Positions 7,610-16,859 of a stretch of DNA of 64,000 nucleotides are shown here, in pieces. The notes under the pieces are model-generated. The model was not told where the DNA came from. It did not search any database and saw nothing but the letters and a program-made list of their open reading frames with translations. Positions within the stretch are counted from its first letter, which is position 1, and each line of letters begins with the position of its first letter. Both the position numbers and the translations under genes were made by a program. The stretch covers positions 1-64,000 of the forward strand of contig JBKJNB010000072.1 of assembly GCA_046595995.1 (NCBI GenBank), written 5' to 3'. This DNA comes from JAWXBR01 sp046595995. Its GTDB lineage: Bacteria > Bacteroidota > Ignavibacteria > Kapaibacteriales > Kapaibacteriaceae.

Positions 7610-9113
7610 CTTTATCCTTTACGACGAGTAAAACGCCATCACCCGAACGCTTGCTGCGCAGAATGTCGCGTACTTGATCTGGTGTAGTAACGGGCTTTCG
7701 GTCAACGCTCAAGATAACGGTGTTTGGGCGAAGTCCCCGGCGCGCAGCGCTGCCCCTTCCCTCGACCTTTGTAATGAGGACACCCGTCTGAGTGCCGAAA
7801 TCCGACTTCGCGTCTGCATTTAATGGGGTGGCTGTAAAGCCCAGACCTTTAAACGTAACTGGCGCGGCTGTCTCTGGCGATGTGTCTGTCGCACCCGTAC
7901 GACCACGGCTTGCAACATCATCGTCGCTGTCGAGTGATTTCAGTGTAACAGCCTTTGTAATCTCGTGCCTGTCGCGCCAGAGCTTAAGGTTCACCTTGTC
8001 GCCCGCACGACGGATAACGATTTGATTCTGCAGTTCATTCGACGTCTTGATAGGCGTGCCATCGACTTCGAGAATCACATCTCCAATTTCAAGTCCAGCA
8101 GATTCGGCCGCACCACCACGAACAACCTTGCTAACAACCACACCTGAAATGGTGGGAAGTCCGGAGGCCTTCGCCGATGTTTCATCCACCGATGTAATCT
8201 CGACACCAATATATCCGCGCTGAATTTTTCCGTCGTCGATTAGATCGAGAGCAACGCTTCGAACCATGTCAATTGGAATTGCAAAACCATAACCTTCGTT
8301 ACGACCTGTAGCCGAAGCAATGGCGGTATTAATACCAACGAGCGATCCATTAAGGTTGAAAAGTCCACCGCCGGAGTTGCCCGGATTAATTGCTGCATCT
8401 GTTTGAATAAAGTTTTCTACTGCAAGGCGGTTACGGTTCGCGTTGCGATCGTTGGTGCCAACGATACCAATGCCACGCCCAAGTGCCGAGACGATACCCG
8501 TTGTTACGGTCGACTTTAGGCCAAGGGGATTGCCAACTGCAATCACCCATTCGCCAATGCGGATGTCGCGTCGCTCGCCAAAGTGTACAGGCGTGAGAGT
8601 CGCGCCGTCGACTTTAAGTACGGCCAAATCCGTCAGCGGATCACGTCCGACAAGTCGTGCCTTGTACTCGCGTTGTTCAGAAGTGGTAATGCGAATACCA
8701 TTCTCCGCTGCGTTTTCTACCACGTGATTGTTCGTAACAATGTAACCGTCCGCAGTTACCACAACACCCGAGCCCGCCGATTCCGGCATGTAAGGTTCAG
8801 CGTCTTCTTCCTGGCCACGTGGAGGAAACTGGAAGAGTCCGTCCGGAAACGGATTTTCGCCTTTGCTTCGATCGATTTTAACGCTAATACTGACAACCGA
8901 CCGCGTTACAGCGTCTGAGACGGCTACAAACTGCGTGTTCAGCGCCTGAATCGACGCCGGAGCCGTAGAGGGCGCTTGCTTCGCACCTAAATCGCCTCCA
9001 GCGGCATACAGCGTCTGGATGGCATTTCCACCAAACGTTGTCATTAGAACGACCCCAAACACAATGCCCACGCCAATAAGGCTTGTTGCTGCAAACAGGG
9101 CACGCTTATTCAT
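7560..9113 (-). CDS. degP: HtrA/DegP-family periplasmic serine protease with two PDZ domains
   Basis: Envelope quality-control protease/chaperone. One N-terminal membrane-anchor or signal segment (about residues 5-30) is followed by a trypsin-like domain with the catalytic triad in TNNHVVENA (H), DPLTDLAVLK (D) and NPGNSGGGLFN (S); these are H130, D162 and S247 counted from the chosen start. PDZ1 contains GYIGVEITSVD and GAAESAGLEIGDVILEVDG; PDZ2 contains LITKVEGRGSAARRGLRPNTVILSV-type sequence. A long loop (ENPFPDGLFQFPPRGQEEDAEP) resembles the LA loop. I chose the ATG at 9113, which has GGAG six bases upstream, over the GTG at 9125. The beta-barrel gene follows directly. Confidence 0.95.
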   Translation of the reverse strand: MNKRALFAATSLIGVGIVFGVVLMTTFGGNAIQTLYAAGGDLGAKQAPSTAPASIQALNTQFVAVSDAVTRSVVSISVKIDRSKGENPFPDGLFQFPPRGQEEDAEPYMPESAGSGVVVTADGYIVTNNHVVENAAENGIRITTSEQREYKARLVGRDPLTDLAVLKVDGATLTPVHFGERRDIRIGEWVIAVGNPLGLKSTVTTGIVSALGRGIGIVGTNDRNANRNRLAVENFIQTDAAINPGNSGGGLFNLNGSLVGINTAIASATGRNEGYGFAIPIDMVRSVALDLIDDGKIQRGYIGVEITSVDETSAKASGLPTISGVVVSKVVRGGAAESAGLEIGDVILEVDGTPIKTSNELQNQIVIRRAGDKVNLKLWRDRHEITKAVTLKSLDSDDDVASRGRTGATDTSPETAAPVTFKGLGFTATPLNADAKSDFGTQTGVLITKVEGRGSAARRGLRPNTVILSVDRKPVTTPDQVRDILRSKRSGDGVLLVVKDKDGTKQAITVEVPEDNS

Positions 9114-9200
9114 CATCGACTCCACAAATGTGATATGCTAGATTACGAGAAGGGGCTTAAACGAAGGGCCTAGGGCAATTATTTTTAGCTGGGCAATATT

Positions 9201-9238
9201 ATGTGTTTAAACACGTACAATTAGGCGTTCTAACACAT
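9201..9238. promoter_or_regulatory. Palindromic operator-like site between degP and yceI
   Basis: A perfect 12-bp palindrome GTGTTTAAACAC lies at 9203-9214, and a further half-site AACACAT at 9232-9238 is the reverse complement of ATGTGTT at 9201-9207. The site sits in the 150-bp divergent region between degP and the YceI gene. A related TGTGTT...AACACA dyad occurs at 19806-19830. Confidence 0.4.
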
Positions 9239-9263
9239 ATACAGTTTCACACCGGAGTCGATC

Positions 9264-9815
9264 ATGGCTAAATGGATTGCTGACAAAACGCATTCGAATG
9301 TACAGTTCAAGGTAAAACACCTGATGATTAACACTGTCACAGGCGAATTCGGGAACTACGAAGTAGAGGTTGAAAACGAACTCGCAGACTTCACCGATGC
9401 CAAGGTCCGCTTTGAAGCAGATGTAAACTCCATTAGTACGAAAAACGATCAGCGTGATGGCCATCTGAAAAGTGATGACTTCTTTAATGCAGAAGCCTAT
9501 CCCAAAATGACGTTTGAGTCGACATCGTTCAAGCGCATTTCAGGTGACGAATACGCGCTTAAGGGTGATCTCACAATACGTGACATCACACGTCCGGTTA
9601 CGCTTGCAGTTGAATACGGCGGACGTATGACAGATTTCTATGGCAACGCAAAAGCCGGCTTCGAACTGAGTGGTACTGTTAATCGCAAAGAGTTCGGACT
9701 AAAGTGGGACGCAATCACCGAAGTCGGTGGAATTGTTGTCGCTGAAACAGTCAAGCTCGTGTTGAACATACAGCTGCAAGCCGTTGCCGTCGAAGCCGAA
9801 GCTGCACTAGCGTAG
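9264..9815 (+). CDS. YceI-family lipid-binding-like protein
   Basis: A 183-residue YceI-domain protein. The domain is a lipocalin-like barrel that binds long isoprenoid lipids in characterised members. It begins WIADKTHSNVQFKVKHLMINTVTGEF and shows the family signatures FEADVNSISTKNDQRDGHLKSDDFF and GDLTIRDITRPVTL, followed by GFELSGTVNRKEFGLKWD. Unlike E. coli YceI there is no signal peptide before the barrel, so it is probably cytoplasmic. GGAG stands seven bases before the ATG. It is divergent from degP, suggesting a shared stress-linked promoter region, and convergent with the Ppx/GppA gene. Confidence 0.93.
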   Translation: MAKWIADKTHSNVQFKVKHLMINTVTGEFGNYEVEVENELADFTDAKVRFEADVNSISTKNDQRDGHLKSDDFFNAEAYPKMTFESTSFKRISGDEYALKGDLTIRDITRPVTLAVEYGGRMTDFYGNAKAGFELSGTVNRKEFGLKWDAITEVGGIVVAETVKLVLNIQLQAVAVEAEAALA

Positions 9816-9845
9816 TCTATGAATCGCATGCTGACAGCGGCATTC

Positions 9846-11411
9846 TTATTCTGCAAGACGCAGTGTAACGTTGCGCAAGAAGACCTCTTCAAGTAAGCCT
9901 TTTCGGCGCTCTGCGCCCCACAACTCGATATCGGGTATGTCAGCAGTAGTGTGAAGGAAGATATCGATGCCGTCTGCTGTTACCTCTGCACGGACGGTTC
10001 GAACCACCTGCTGCTGACGCCTGTCGAGACCTTCGCAGATGCGAAGGATGCTTGAAAGCACGCGAACCACCTGCTGCTCCTCGTCAGGCAGTCGCAAGTA
10101 GTTCTCATGCTTCTTTTTTGGATGACTCTTGCGATGGTAACGCGCCACGCACGCAATGAGCTCCGCTTCGTCGTTCGTAAAACCTGGCATCGAACTGTTG
10201 CGAATAATATAGTCGCTGTGTTTATGATGCTGGTCGGCACTTATGTGATAGCCAATATCGTGCAGTAGCGCCGCAGCTTCCAATAGTTCACGTTCTCTAT
10301 CTCCAAGACGATGCTCAGTTATCAAGTCATCGAAAAGCTTTAGGCTTAAATCTTTAACGTGTTCAGCGTGCGGACGTCGTACACGATAGAGTTCACATAG
10401 GTAGTCGACGCTCTGATAACGCAGGTGTGACAAATGGTGGTACTGGTTGATGTCGCGTTGTTTTTGTACCGTATCGAACACGACGCCTTCGCGCAACGAG
10501 TAGCCCGAAATAACAAGCTCTTGAATGTTTAAACCTAGAATGGCCTGCTCGAGAATGAGAGCCCCGCCGAGTACAACATCGGCCCGACGAGGATCCATGC
10601 CTGGTAAGACTTGCCGAGCTTTTACCGAACGAGCACCAACGATGGCATCGATTGCAGCGAGGAGGTCAGAGCGAGGAATCCGTACACCATTCAGGGACTC
10701 GGGCACGCGCTTGTCTCGCATAACTAGGGCCATCGTAGCAATGGTCATTATCGTGCCCGAGCTTCCAACAGCCGTTTCGAACCCGTACTCTAACAGTGAC
10801 TGAAACACCGATGCCCAGTCACCTCTTATTGCCTGCCTGCATGCTTCTATGGCTTCTGTCGTTGCATCACCCTTTGGAAAAAACCGGGTGCTCATACGTA
10901 TATGGCCGAGCTTCGCAGAGTGCACGTACGTCACTTCACCCTTGTATCCGATAACTGTCTCGGTACTGCCACCGCCGATGTCGAGAACGAGTGTTGGCTT
11001 CGAATGAATGGGCAAAGCATGCAGCGCGCCGAGGTAGATGAGGCGACCTTCCTCCATTCCACTCACAACTTCAATGGTAATGCCTGTCTCGTCGAGAACG
11101 CGGTCGAGAAAGTCATCTTTGTTAAGCGCCTCGCGAACTGCACTTGTAGCAACAGCGCGAACAAATGCCTGATGCTGTTTTGCTTCGGTAGCAAAGCGCT
11201 TTAGCGTTGTAAGTCCGCGCGTCATGGCGTCAGCCGACAACTTCTTCATGTCACCGCCCGCCGAACCTAGGCGTACCGTCTCTTTGCTACGCGCATGAAT
11301 GCGCAGTACACCACGTGTGGTAACACTCGCCACAACCATGTGAAACGAGTTTGTACCTACGTCGATAGCAGCGATGAGTAGGTTGTTGGGCTTTGCGCCT
11401 TGTTCGGACAT
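9846..11411 (-). CDS. Ppx/GppA phosphatase with C-terminal HD domain
   Basis: An exopolyphosphatase / guanosine pentaphosphate phosphohydrolase family enzyme, 521 residues. The N-terminal actin-like ATPase fold shows AIDVGTNSFHMVVA (about 15-28) and the second phosphate-binding loop VLDIGGGSTETVIG (about 142-155). The C-terminus is an HD-type domain with LLHDIGYHISADQHHKHSDY (H384-D385) and ACVARYHRKSHPKKKH. This is the Ppx/GppA long form; whether polyphosphate or pppGpp is the substrate is not decidable. TATTTTCG ends four bases before the ATG and there is no Shine-Dalgarno, suggesting a leaderless mRNA. A 37-residue gene is divergent from it. Confidence 0.93.
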   Translation of the reverse strand: MSEQGAKPNNLLIAAIDVGTNSFHMVVASVTTRGVLRIHARSKETVRLGSAGGDMKKLSADAMTRGLTTLKRFATEAKQHQAFVRAVATSAVREALNKDDFLDRVLDETGITIEVVSGMEEGRLIYLGALHALPIHSKPTLVLDIGGGSTETVIGYKGEVTYVHSAKLGHIRMSTRFFPKGDATTEAIEACRQAIRGDWASVFQSLLEYGFETAVGSSGTIMTIATMALVMRDKRVPESLNGVRIPRSDLLAAIDAIVGARSVKARQVLPGMDPRRADVVLGGALILEQAILGLNIQELVISGYSLREGVVFDTVQKQRDINQYHHLSHLRYQSVDYLCELYRVRRPHAEHVKDLSLKLFDDLITEHRLGDRERELLEAAALLHDIGYHISADQHHKHSDYIIRNSSMPGFTNDEAELIACVARYHRKSHPKKKHENYLRLPDEEQQVVRVLSSILRICEGLDRRQQQVVRTVRAEVTADGIDIFLHTTADIPDIELWGAERRKGLLEEVFLRNVTLRLAE

Positions 11412-11415
11412 GGTT

Positions 11416-11423
11416 CGAAAATA
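11416..11423 (-). promoter_or_regulatory. -7 box directly before the Ppx/GppA start (leaderless layout)
   Basis: Minus strand TATTTTCG, one mismatch from TAnnTTTG, followed by four bases (AACC) and the ATG. The identical octamer stands three bases before the trmB GTG at 30330. Confidence 0.45.
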
Positions 11424-11448
11424 CGAGGAGCGTAGACTCCGCGCTCAG

Positions 11449-11456
11449 TATGTTTG
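11449..11456 (+). promoter_or_regulatory. -7 box directly before the 37-residue membrane peptide gene
   Basis: TATGTTTG is an exact TAnnTTTG match, followed by four bases (ACCA) and an ATG at 11461. Transcription would start at or next to the start codon. Confidence 0.45.
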
Positions 11457-11460
11457 ACCA

Positions 11461-11574
11461 ATGCAGCGATACTTTATTCTTTTCATGTTGGTCGTGGTTG
11501 GCCTCGTTTTCGCCTCCTTCATCGTGAAGGGCTTTCTTAGGCGCATGTTTGGTCCCCCACCGGACGATAAATGA
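11461..11574 (+). CDS. 37-residue single-pass membrane peptide coupled to the acyltransferase-like gene
   Basis: A short open frame encoding 37 residues: a hydrophobic span (about residues 4-22: FILFMLVVVGLVFASFIV), a basic motif (GFLRRMFG) and a short proline/acidic tail (PPPDDK). It resembles the small DUF4834-type membrane proteins of Bacteroidota in size and layout, but I cannot assign it to a family. Evidence that it is real: its stop overlaps the next gene's start in an ATGA junction (11571-11574), and an exact TAnnTTTG box lies four bases before its ATG. No Shine-Dalgarno is present, so it would be read from a leaderless mRNA. Confidence 0.6.
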   Translation: MQRYFILFMLVVVGLVFASFIVKGFLRRMFGPPPDDK

Positions 11575-12725
11575 CAACACGCAGATTCATTTTTCTCGAC
11601 GTCCTCCGCGGCATCGCCGTGCTTTGGATGATTCAGACGCATGTCACGAATCAGATTCTCGACCCCGCATTGCGGAACACGACCTGGTTTCACATGCTGA
11701 ATATCTCTAACGGCTTTGTTGCGCCGTGCTTCATCTTTTGTGCGGGTGCTGGACTGTGGATAGCCCTGTCTCGCAAGGGCGAAGCGTATTTGGAAAAGGG
11801 GCGCGGACTAGGGGTCTATCTACGACGACTCGCATACATCCTATTCTGGGCGTACCTCATGCACGTGCCGGTGTTTTCCCTGCAATGGTTGCTTGGTGCA
11901 TCGGCAGAACAGCTAACACCGTGGATGATGATTGACGTGCTGCAGACCATCGTGTACTCGTCACTCGTAACGCTCGCCGTATTCCTACTGCTGCGCAACC
12001 TAGCTGTGGCTGCATGGACTCTCGGCACATTGTCGGTGGCGATCATGTGTTGTACGTTGTTTGTGTGGCAGACGCAGCCCCTTACCTACATGCCGCTTCC
12101 ACTTGCAGTGGTAATTACTCCAGACATATCGCCGTTTCCTCTACTGCCATGGAGCTGCTATTTCTTCGCGGGCTTCTTCATAACGCATCTGTTCATGCAA
12201 GCGCAAAATCAGCGGCGCGTCGCAAAATGGTTTCTGCTTGGTGGCATCGCCCTACCGTTTGTGTTGTTTATACTCAAGGACGCTTTCTACACCCCCTGGA
12301 ACGATACGTGGTGGAGTACATCTCCGCAGTTGGCCTTGTTTAGGATTAGTGCCAGCGTTGCTCTGTGGGGACTTCTATTCCTGAACGAAGAGCGTCTGCA
12401 AGCGAGCACCGTAGGCAAGCTCATGCAGACCATTGGTGCCGAGTCATTGTTTATGTATTTATCGCACGCAGCCATTGTGTACGGTGCGCTTTCAGAGCTA
12501 ACGACCGTTATCTCGGGTTATCCAACCACGACTTACGCAGGAGTAGCGTTCACCGTTGTGTTGCTCACCACTCCACTTGTGCTCATGATGTTGTGGTGGC
12601 ATGGACTTAAGAAAAATAAGCCCGTTCTCGCACGGCGCCTTCTTATTGTTCAGGTGGCCTGGATGATTATCTCGCTCGCAGTTACTCCTGCGGAGTTTGC
12701 ATTGCGAGAACTGCTTGGCAAGTGA
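11571..12725 (+). CDS. Multi-pass membrane acyltransferase-like protein (DUF1624/HGSNAT-like)
   Basis: A 384-residue integral membrane protein with about ten hydrophobic spans. The N-terminus, RFIFLDVLRGIAVLWMIQTHVTNQIL, has the R.DxLRGxA...M...H motif shared by DUF1624, heparan-alpha-glucosaminide N-acetyltransferase-like and acyltransferase-3 proteins, where the histidine is implicated in acyl transfer. A later GFVAPCFIFCAGAG segment also fits. It would modify a cell-envelope sugar or lipid, but no substrate can be inferred. The start overlaps the 37-residue gene (ATGA), so the two are translationally coupled. A distant paralogue lies at 53277-54527. A strong bidirectional hairpin follows the stop. 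Confidence 0.8.
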   Translation: MTTRRFIFLDVLRGIAVLWMIQTHVTNQILDPALRNTTWFHMLNISNGFVAPCFIFCAGAGLWIALSRKGEAYLEKGRGLGVYLRRLAYILFWAYLMHVPVFSLQWLLGASAEQLTPWMMIDVLQTIVYSSLVTLAVFLLLRNLAVAAWTLGTLSVAIMCCTLFVWQTQPLTYMPLPLAVVITPDISPFPLLPWSCYFFAGFFITHLFMQAQNQRRVAKWFLLGGIALPFVLFILKDAFYTPWNDTWWSTSPQLALFRISASVALWGLLFLNEERLQASTVGKLMQTIGAESLFMYLSHAAIVYGALSELTTVISGYPTTTYAGVAFTVVLLTTPLVLMMLWWHGLKKNKPVLARRLLIVQVAWMIISLAVTPAEFALRELLGK

Positions 12726-12739
12726 GGCAAGTACGTTGT

Positions 12740-12801
12740 GGTTTGGTTCGCTCTTCGCGAACCTAAAACCAACAAGGGCAGGGCTTTTGGCCCCACCCTT
12801 G
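12740..12801. terminator. Bidirectional double hairpin between convergent genes
   Basis: Two successive stem-loops. The first pairs GGTTT plus GGTTCGC (12740-12751) with GCGAACC and AAACC (12757-12770), with a 2-nt bulge. The second pairs CAAGGG and GGGC (12773-12784) with GCCC and CCCTTG (12790-12801), with a 2x2 internal loop. There is no clean T-run, but the position in the 100-bp gap between two convergent genes supports a terminator role. Confidence 0.6.
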
Positions 12802-12827
12802 TGGTCGTTCTGTTCACGATGCAGGTT

Positions 12828-15800
12828 TTAACGCGTAACTGTTACCGGGATGGTTACAATGCCGCGCGTTCCGCTGATCGCCATGTAGTATACACCGCTT
12901 GCTAGGTCGCTTGTGATGAGTGTGAACTCATAGAAGCCCTTGCCGTGGCGTTCGTTTGCGATGAATGTAGACGTCATTGCACCGGTTGCGTCGATAACGC
13001 GAATGGTAATGACATCATCGTTCTTCACTTCATAACGAATTGTCGTTGCATCGGATGTTGGGTTCGGATATGCTCCGCCCGTGATGCCGATTGTTGCTGT
13101 TTCTTCTTCAACGCTTACAACTGGTTGAGCTCTGTATTCTGCGTTCACCGGATCGTACTGCGCCCATGGCATGTCCCAACGTTGCATACCAAATGCACCA
13201 CGGAACGCAACGCGTTCGAAGTATGTGTCGCTGGCAGTGCCTTCGAATGCAGCTCCGGCTGCAAGTGTCGAGACTGACTTCAGTGCTGGGTTGAATTCTA
13301 CACCAGATCCAAAAGCGTTTTCGAGCATTGCGCCGTTAGGTGATGACTTGTCGAGTGTGTTGTTGAAGCCCGCCTTTGCAAGCCAGTTAACATCGAGACC
13401 GACAGGTGGCGTACCACCAGCAAGATTTAGCCACGAGCCCTTAATGCCATACCAAGCGTTGTTGCGGATTTCGAGTGAATCGGCAAGTGCAGCTAGCATT
13501 GTTGGTGTTTGAGCGATTTCCATACCGCGCGGCCATCCGAGGAACACGGAGTTGTGTACGGACTGACGTGAGTTGCGACGGATTTGCATTGCAGCACCGA
13601 AGCGCGAGTTGTACTGGTTTGCACCAGACCCCGGGGTCCATGATGTGTCTTGTATCGGACCAACTGCTGTTACGTTAGAGAACACAGCTGATGTGAACGG
13701 CTTGTTGTACGATGCTTGTGCGTCGTTATCCGATTCGAACGCCTGCGATGTCGAAGCATCGGCAACCGTACGGAACCTCTGCACGACTGCGAACTGAACA
13801 CGACCGCTGAAGCCGTTGTCTGTGTCGAAGTCATCGTCGAGCGTACCGACTGCAATTAAGTGACGAGCGTTTACCGTGCCACCAAACCACTCATACGCGT
13901 CATCGTTACCGTATGAAACTTGCACGTTCTCGATCTTCGTACCACGCCCAACGCCACCCATTGTCAGACCGTTCAGCTCTGAGTTTGGTTGTGTTGCAAT
14001 ACCTGCGAATTCGATGCGAACATAGTTTAGAATACCGCTGTTGTCGTCATCATCGGTGCCGCCGTACCAGCCCTTGCCAGATGATGAGGCCGATACGCCA
14101 CCCTCAAGAGCCGCTTCACCAGCCGGCTGGTTAACACGAGCCTTGCCGCAGATTAGAATGCCACCCCAGTCACCGCGAGCGCGCTGACCAGCAGTTGCAC
14201 GACTAGTGAAGACGATTGGCAGTGCGGCTGTACCGTTTGCAAGAAGCTTGCCACCCCGGTTGATAACCAATGCTGAGTTATCGCCAGGATTTCCACCAAG
14301 AATGATCGTACCCTCTTGAATCTCAAGCGTCGCACCATCATTAACGTAGACGTAACCATTCAGGCAGTAAATCTGCGAGTTGCGCAGGTAAATACGTCCG
14401 TTGATTTCGCCGCTTATCGTAGAGTCACACGTTGCAGGTGTTGGCGCTGTAATGGTGAAGGCCTGATCGTTGACGTCTGTCTTCGTTGTGTCAGACAACA
14501 ACGTCATGCGGACGTAACCTGTGGTCGTTACTTGGTTCGGACGGAATACGATGCCAGCAAGAAACTGACCGCGGCGTGTTGCCGAGTCGAGCACATTGCT
14601 AAGACCTGGTAGTGGCGACCACGGACCAGTTGGAGACATACCGAATTCGAAGCGGAAGCGCTTGCGGAACGTGTTTGTTGTATCCCAACGAACGTCAACC
14701 GACTGTCCGACGCGGAACGTGCGATTGCTTCCACCTGGCTCGATAAGTCGAACGACCGGAGTGGTATCTGCTGGTGCAGCGATTACAAACGGGAAGTCTG
14801 TTACATCGAAATTCGACGGGTCGCTAACAAGCGACATCCGAATGTAGCCTGTCGTTGTTGGAGTGTTCGGCACCGTGAAGCCATCTACAAGCTGACCGCG
14901 CGTAGCGCTGGCATCTGTGACGTCGGAAGCACCAGCAATGGCTACCCAAGGGCCAACAGGCGAGGCACCAAACTCAAATTTGTAGTGATTGCCCGAAGCA
15001 CCAGCGGTGTCCCACTTTAGAGTGACCTTCTGCCCAACAGTAAATGTTTGTCCGAGGATCTCACCTGGTGCAACCATACGAAGCACCACACTAGCACGGT
15101 AAGCCGCATTAATTGGGTCGTACTCGGCCCATGTCGCATCCCAACGCGGCTCCACTGCAGAGAAGGCGCCGCGATAGTCAACTTGGGTAAAGAATGCATC
15201 GTTGATTGGTGCGAGAGCCGTACCTACCCACGCTGCTGCGTTTAGGTAAGGGGCTACGATCGTCGGACGTGCATCGAACGATGCGTCTGTTGCCCATGCG
15301 TTTACAAGTGAAGCATTGTTAGGATTGCCCTTGTCAATGTTGTTGTTGAACGCTGCAGTAGCAAGCCAATTAGCATCCATACCAGCAGGTGGTGTACCAC
15401 CAGCAAGTGTTAGCGTAGCATTCTTAACACCGAACCAACTGATGTTGCGAAGACGCAGCGAGTCGTTGTACGCAGCGACCATCGTTGGTGTTTGCGCAAT
15501 CTCAAATCCGCGTGGCCATCCAACAAATACTGTGTTAAAGATGCTTACACGAGCACTGCGACGAATCTGTGCAGCAGCGCCATACCGCGAGTTGTACTGG
15601 TTAACATCAGAACCTGCTGTCCAAGAGGTATCGGCGAGTGGACCGATTGCTGTAATGTTCGAGAAGACTGCTTGTGTGCGCGGGTTGAGGTACGAACCCT
15701 GAGCGTCGTTATCCATTTCGAATGCTTGCGATGTTGAAACATCGGCAACAGTACGGAAACGCTTTACGAGTCCGAACTGCACCTTGCCGCTCCAACCGTT

Positions 15801-16823
15801 ATCGCCATCGAAGTCATCATCGAGTGTACCATAAGTGATAAGGTGCTTGGCGTTAACCGTGCCACCAAACCACTCGAATGCATCGTCGTTACCGTACGAT
15901 ACCTGAATGTAGTCGAGTATTGTGCGACGTCCAAGGCCGCCCATCGTCAGACCGTTGAGCTCAGAGTTCGGCTGAGTTGCGATACCAGCAAACTCGATGC
16001 GGACGTAACGTAGTGACCCGCTTGAATCGTCGTCATCGGTGCCACCATACCAGCCCTTGCCACCTGCAGTTGCTTCAGCAACTCCACCTTCAAGTGCTGC
16101 TTGTCCGGCCACCTGGTTTACGCGTGCTTTGCCACACATCAGAATACCACCCCAGTCACCACGAGCGCGCTGACCTGGTGCCGCACGGCTTGTGAAGATG
16201 ATTGGACGTTGCTGAGTACCGTCCGCAATAAGCCTACCACCACGATTGATGATTAGCGCAGAGTTGTTACCCGGAACGTCGCCAACAATAATTGTACCAG
16301 CGTCGATAATTAGCTGACCACCGTCGTTAACGTAAACGTAACCTTGTAGACCGTAAATTTTGTTAGCGAGTAGACGAACAGTGCCAGTGATTTCTCCGGT
16401 TAGGATGGAATCGGGTGCAATTGTTTGTGGTGTTTCAATTGTGAATGGGTTGTCGGAGATGTCATAGACTGCTGGGTCAGCAATCAATTCCATCTTGATG
16501 TAGCCCGATGTTGTACCCGTTGATGGTACACGCCAGCCGCCCGTTGTTGGAACCGACTGACCGCGGAATCCGCCCGAATCGAGGACGTTTGCAGCGCCAG
16601 CGCCTGTTAAGGCGGTCCACGGACCCGCTACAGACGTGCCAAAGAGGAAGCGCCAACGAGCCCGAAACGTGCCCGCAGTGTCCCAGCGAAATTCTTGTGT
16701 CGATCCCGGACGAAATGTTTGACCGCCGTTAGGATACGTTAGGTTAACTGTCGTAGGATTTTGAGCCAGCATGGTGAGGCAGCTCATCATGAGGATGCAA
16801 ACGGCGTAAAGCATACGTTGCAT
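12828..16823 (-). CDS. Very large T9SS-secreted protein with duplicated beta-helix-like module
   Basis: A 1331-residue extracellular or surface protein. A signal peptide (RMLYAVCILMMSCLTMLAQ) precedes three Ig-like modules of one type (QTFRPGSTQEFRWDT..., QTFTVGQKVTLKWDT..., RTFRVGQSVDVRWDT..., each ending near GPW) and two ~450-residue copies of a module that starts with GYVYVNDG and contains GDWGGILxCGKARVNQ, GTDDDD, FAGIATQPNSELNGLTMGG and EWFGGTVNA. The order is Ig, module 1, Ig, Ig, module 2, then a C-terminal sorting domain (AYPNPTSDATTIRYEV ... GVYYMAISG) of T9SS type A. I chose the ATG at 16823 because GGAG stands six bases before it. It follows the TonB receptor gene by 36 bases and is probably co-transcribed. 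Function unknown; related single-module proteins occur next to TonB receptors in Bacteroidota. Confidence 0.85.
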   Translation of the reverse strand: MQRMLYAVCILMMSCLTMLAQNPTTVNLTYPNGGQTFRPGSTQEFRWDTAGTFRARWRFLFGTSVAGPWTALTGAGAANVLDSGGFRGQSVPTTGGWRVPSTGTTSGYIKMELIADPAVYDISDNPFTIETPQTIAPDSILTGEITGTVRLLANKIYGLQGYVYVNDGGQLIIDAGTIIVGDVPGNNSALIINRGGRLIADGTQQRPIIFTSRAAPGQRARGDWGGILMCGKARVNQVAGQAALEGGVAEATAGGKGWYGGTDDDDSSGSLRYVRIEFAGIATQPNSELNGLTMGGLGRRTILDYIQVSYGNDDAFEWFGGTVNAKHLITYGTLDDDFDGDNGWSGKVQFGLVKRFRTVADVSTSQAFEMDNDAQGSYLNPRTQAVFSNITAIGPLADTSWTAGSDVNQYNSRYGAAAQIRRSARVSIFNTVFVGWPRGFEIAQTPTMVAAYNDSLRLRNISWFGVKNATLTLAGGTPPAGMDANWLATAAFNNNIDKGNPNNASLVNAWATDASFDARPTIVAPYLNAAAWVGTALAPINDAFFTQVDYRGAFSAVEPRWDATWAEYDPINAAYRASVVLRMVAPGEILGQTFTVGQKVTLKWDTAGASGNHYKFEFGASPVGPWVAIAGASDVTDASATRGQLVDGFTVPNTPTTTGYIRMSLVSDPSNFDVTDFPFVIAAPADTTPVVRLIEPGGSNRTFRVGQSVDVRWDTTNTFRKRFRFEFGMSPTGPWSPLPGLSNVLDSATRRGQFLAGIVFRPNQVTTTGYVRMTLLSDTTKTDVNDQAFTITAPTPATCDSTISGEINGRIYLRNSQIYCLNGYVYVNDGATLEIQEGTIILGGNPGDNSALVINRGGKLLANGTAALPIVFTSRATAGQRARGDWGGILICGKARVNQPAGEAALEGGVSASSSGKGWYGGTDDDDNSGILNYVRIEFAGIATQPNSELNGLTMGGVGRGTKIENVQVSYGNDDAYEWFGGTVNARHLIAVGTLDDDFDTDNGFSGRVQFAVVQRFRTVADASTSQAFESDNDAQASYNKPFTSAVFSNVTAVGPIQDTSWTPGSGANQYNSRFGAAMQIRRNSRQSVHNSVFLGWPRGMEIAQTPTMLAALADSLEIRNNAWYGIKGSWLNLAGGTPPVGLDVNWLAKAGFNNTLDKSSPNGAMLENAFGSGVEFNPALKSVSTLAAGAAFEGTASDTYFERVAFRGAFGMQRWDMPWAQYDPVNAEYRAQPVVSVEEETATIGITGGAYPNPTSDATTIRYEVKNDDVITIRVIDATGAMTSTFIANERHGKGFYEFTLITSDLASGVYYMAISGTRGIVTIPVTVTR

Positions 16824-16859
16824 TGGTTTCTCCGAGGGTGATGAATTTAATTGCAAGTG

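Noticed and set aside
11449..11526. Alternative short frame from the ATG at 11449 (MFDQCSDTLFFSCW...)
   Set aside because: It ends without linkage to the next gene, has unusual Cys/Trp-rich content, and its ATG is part of the TATGTTTG box.
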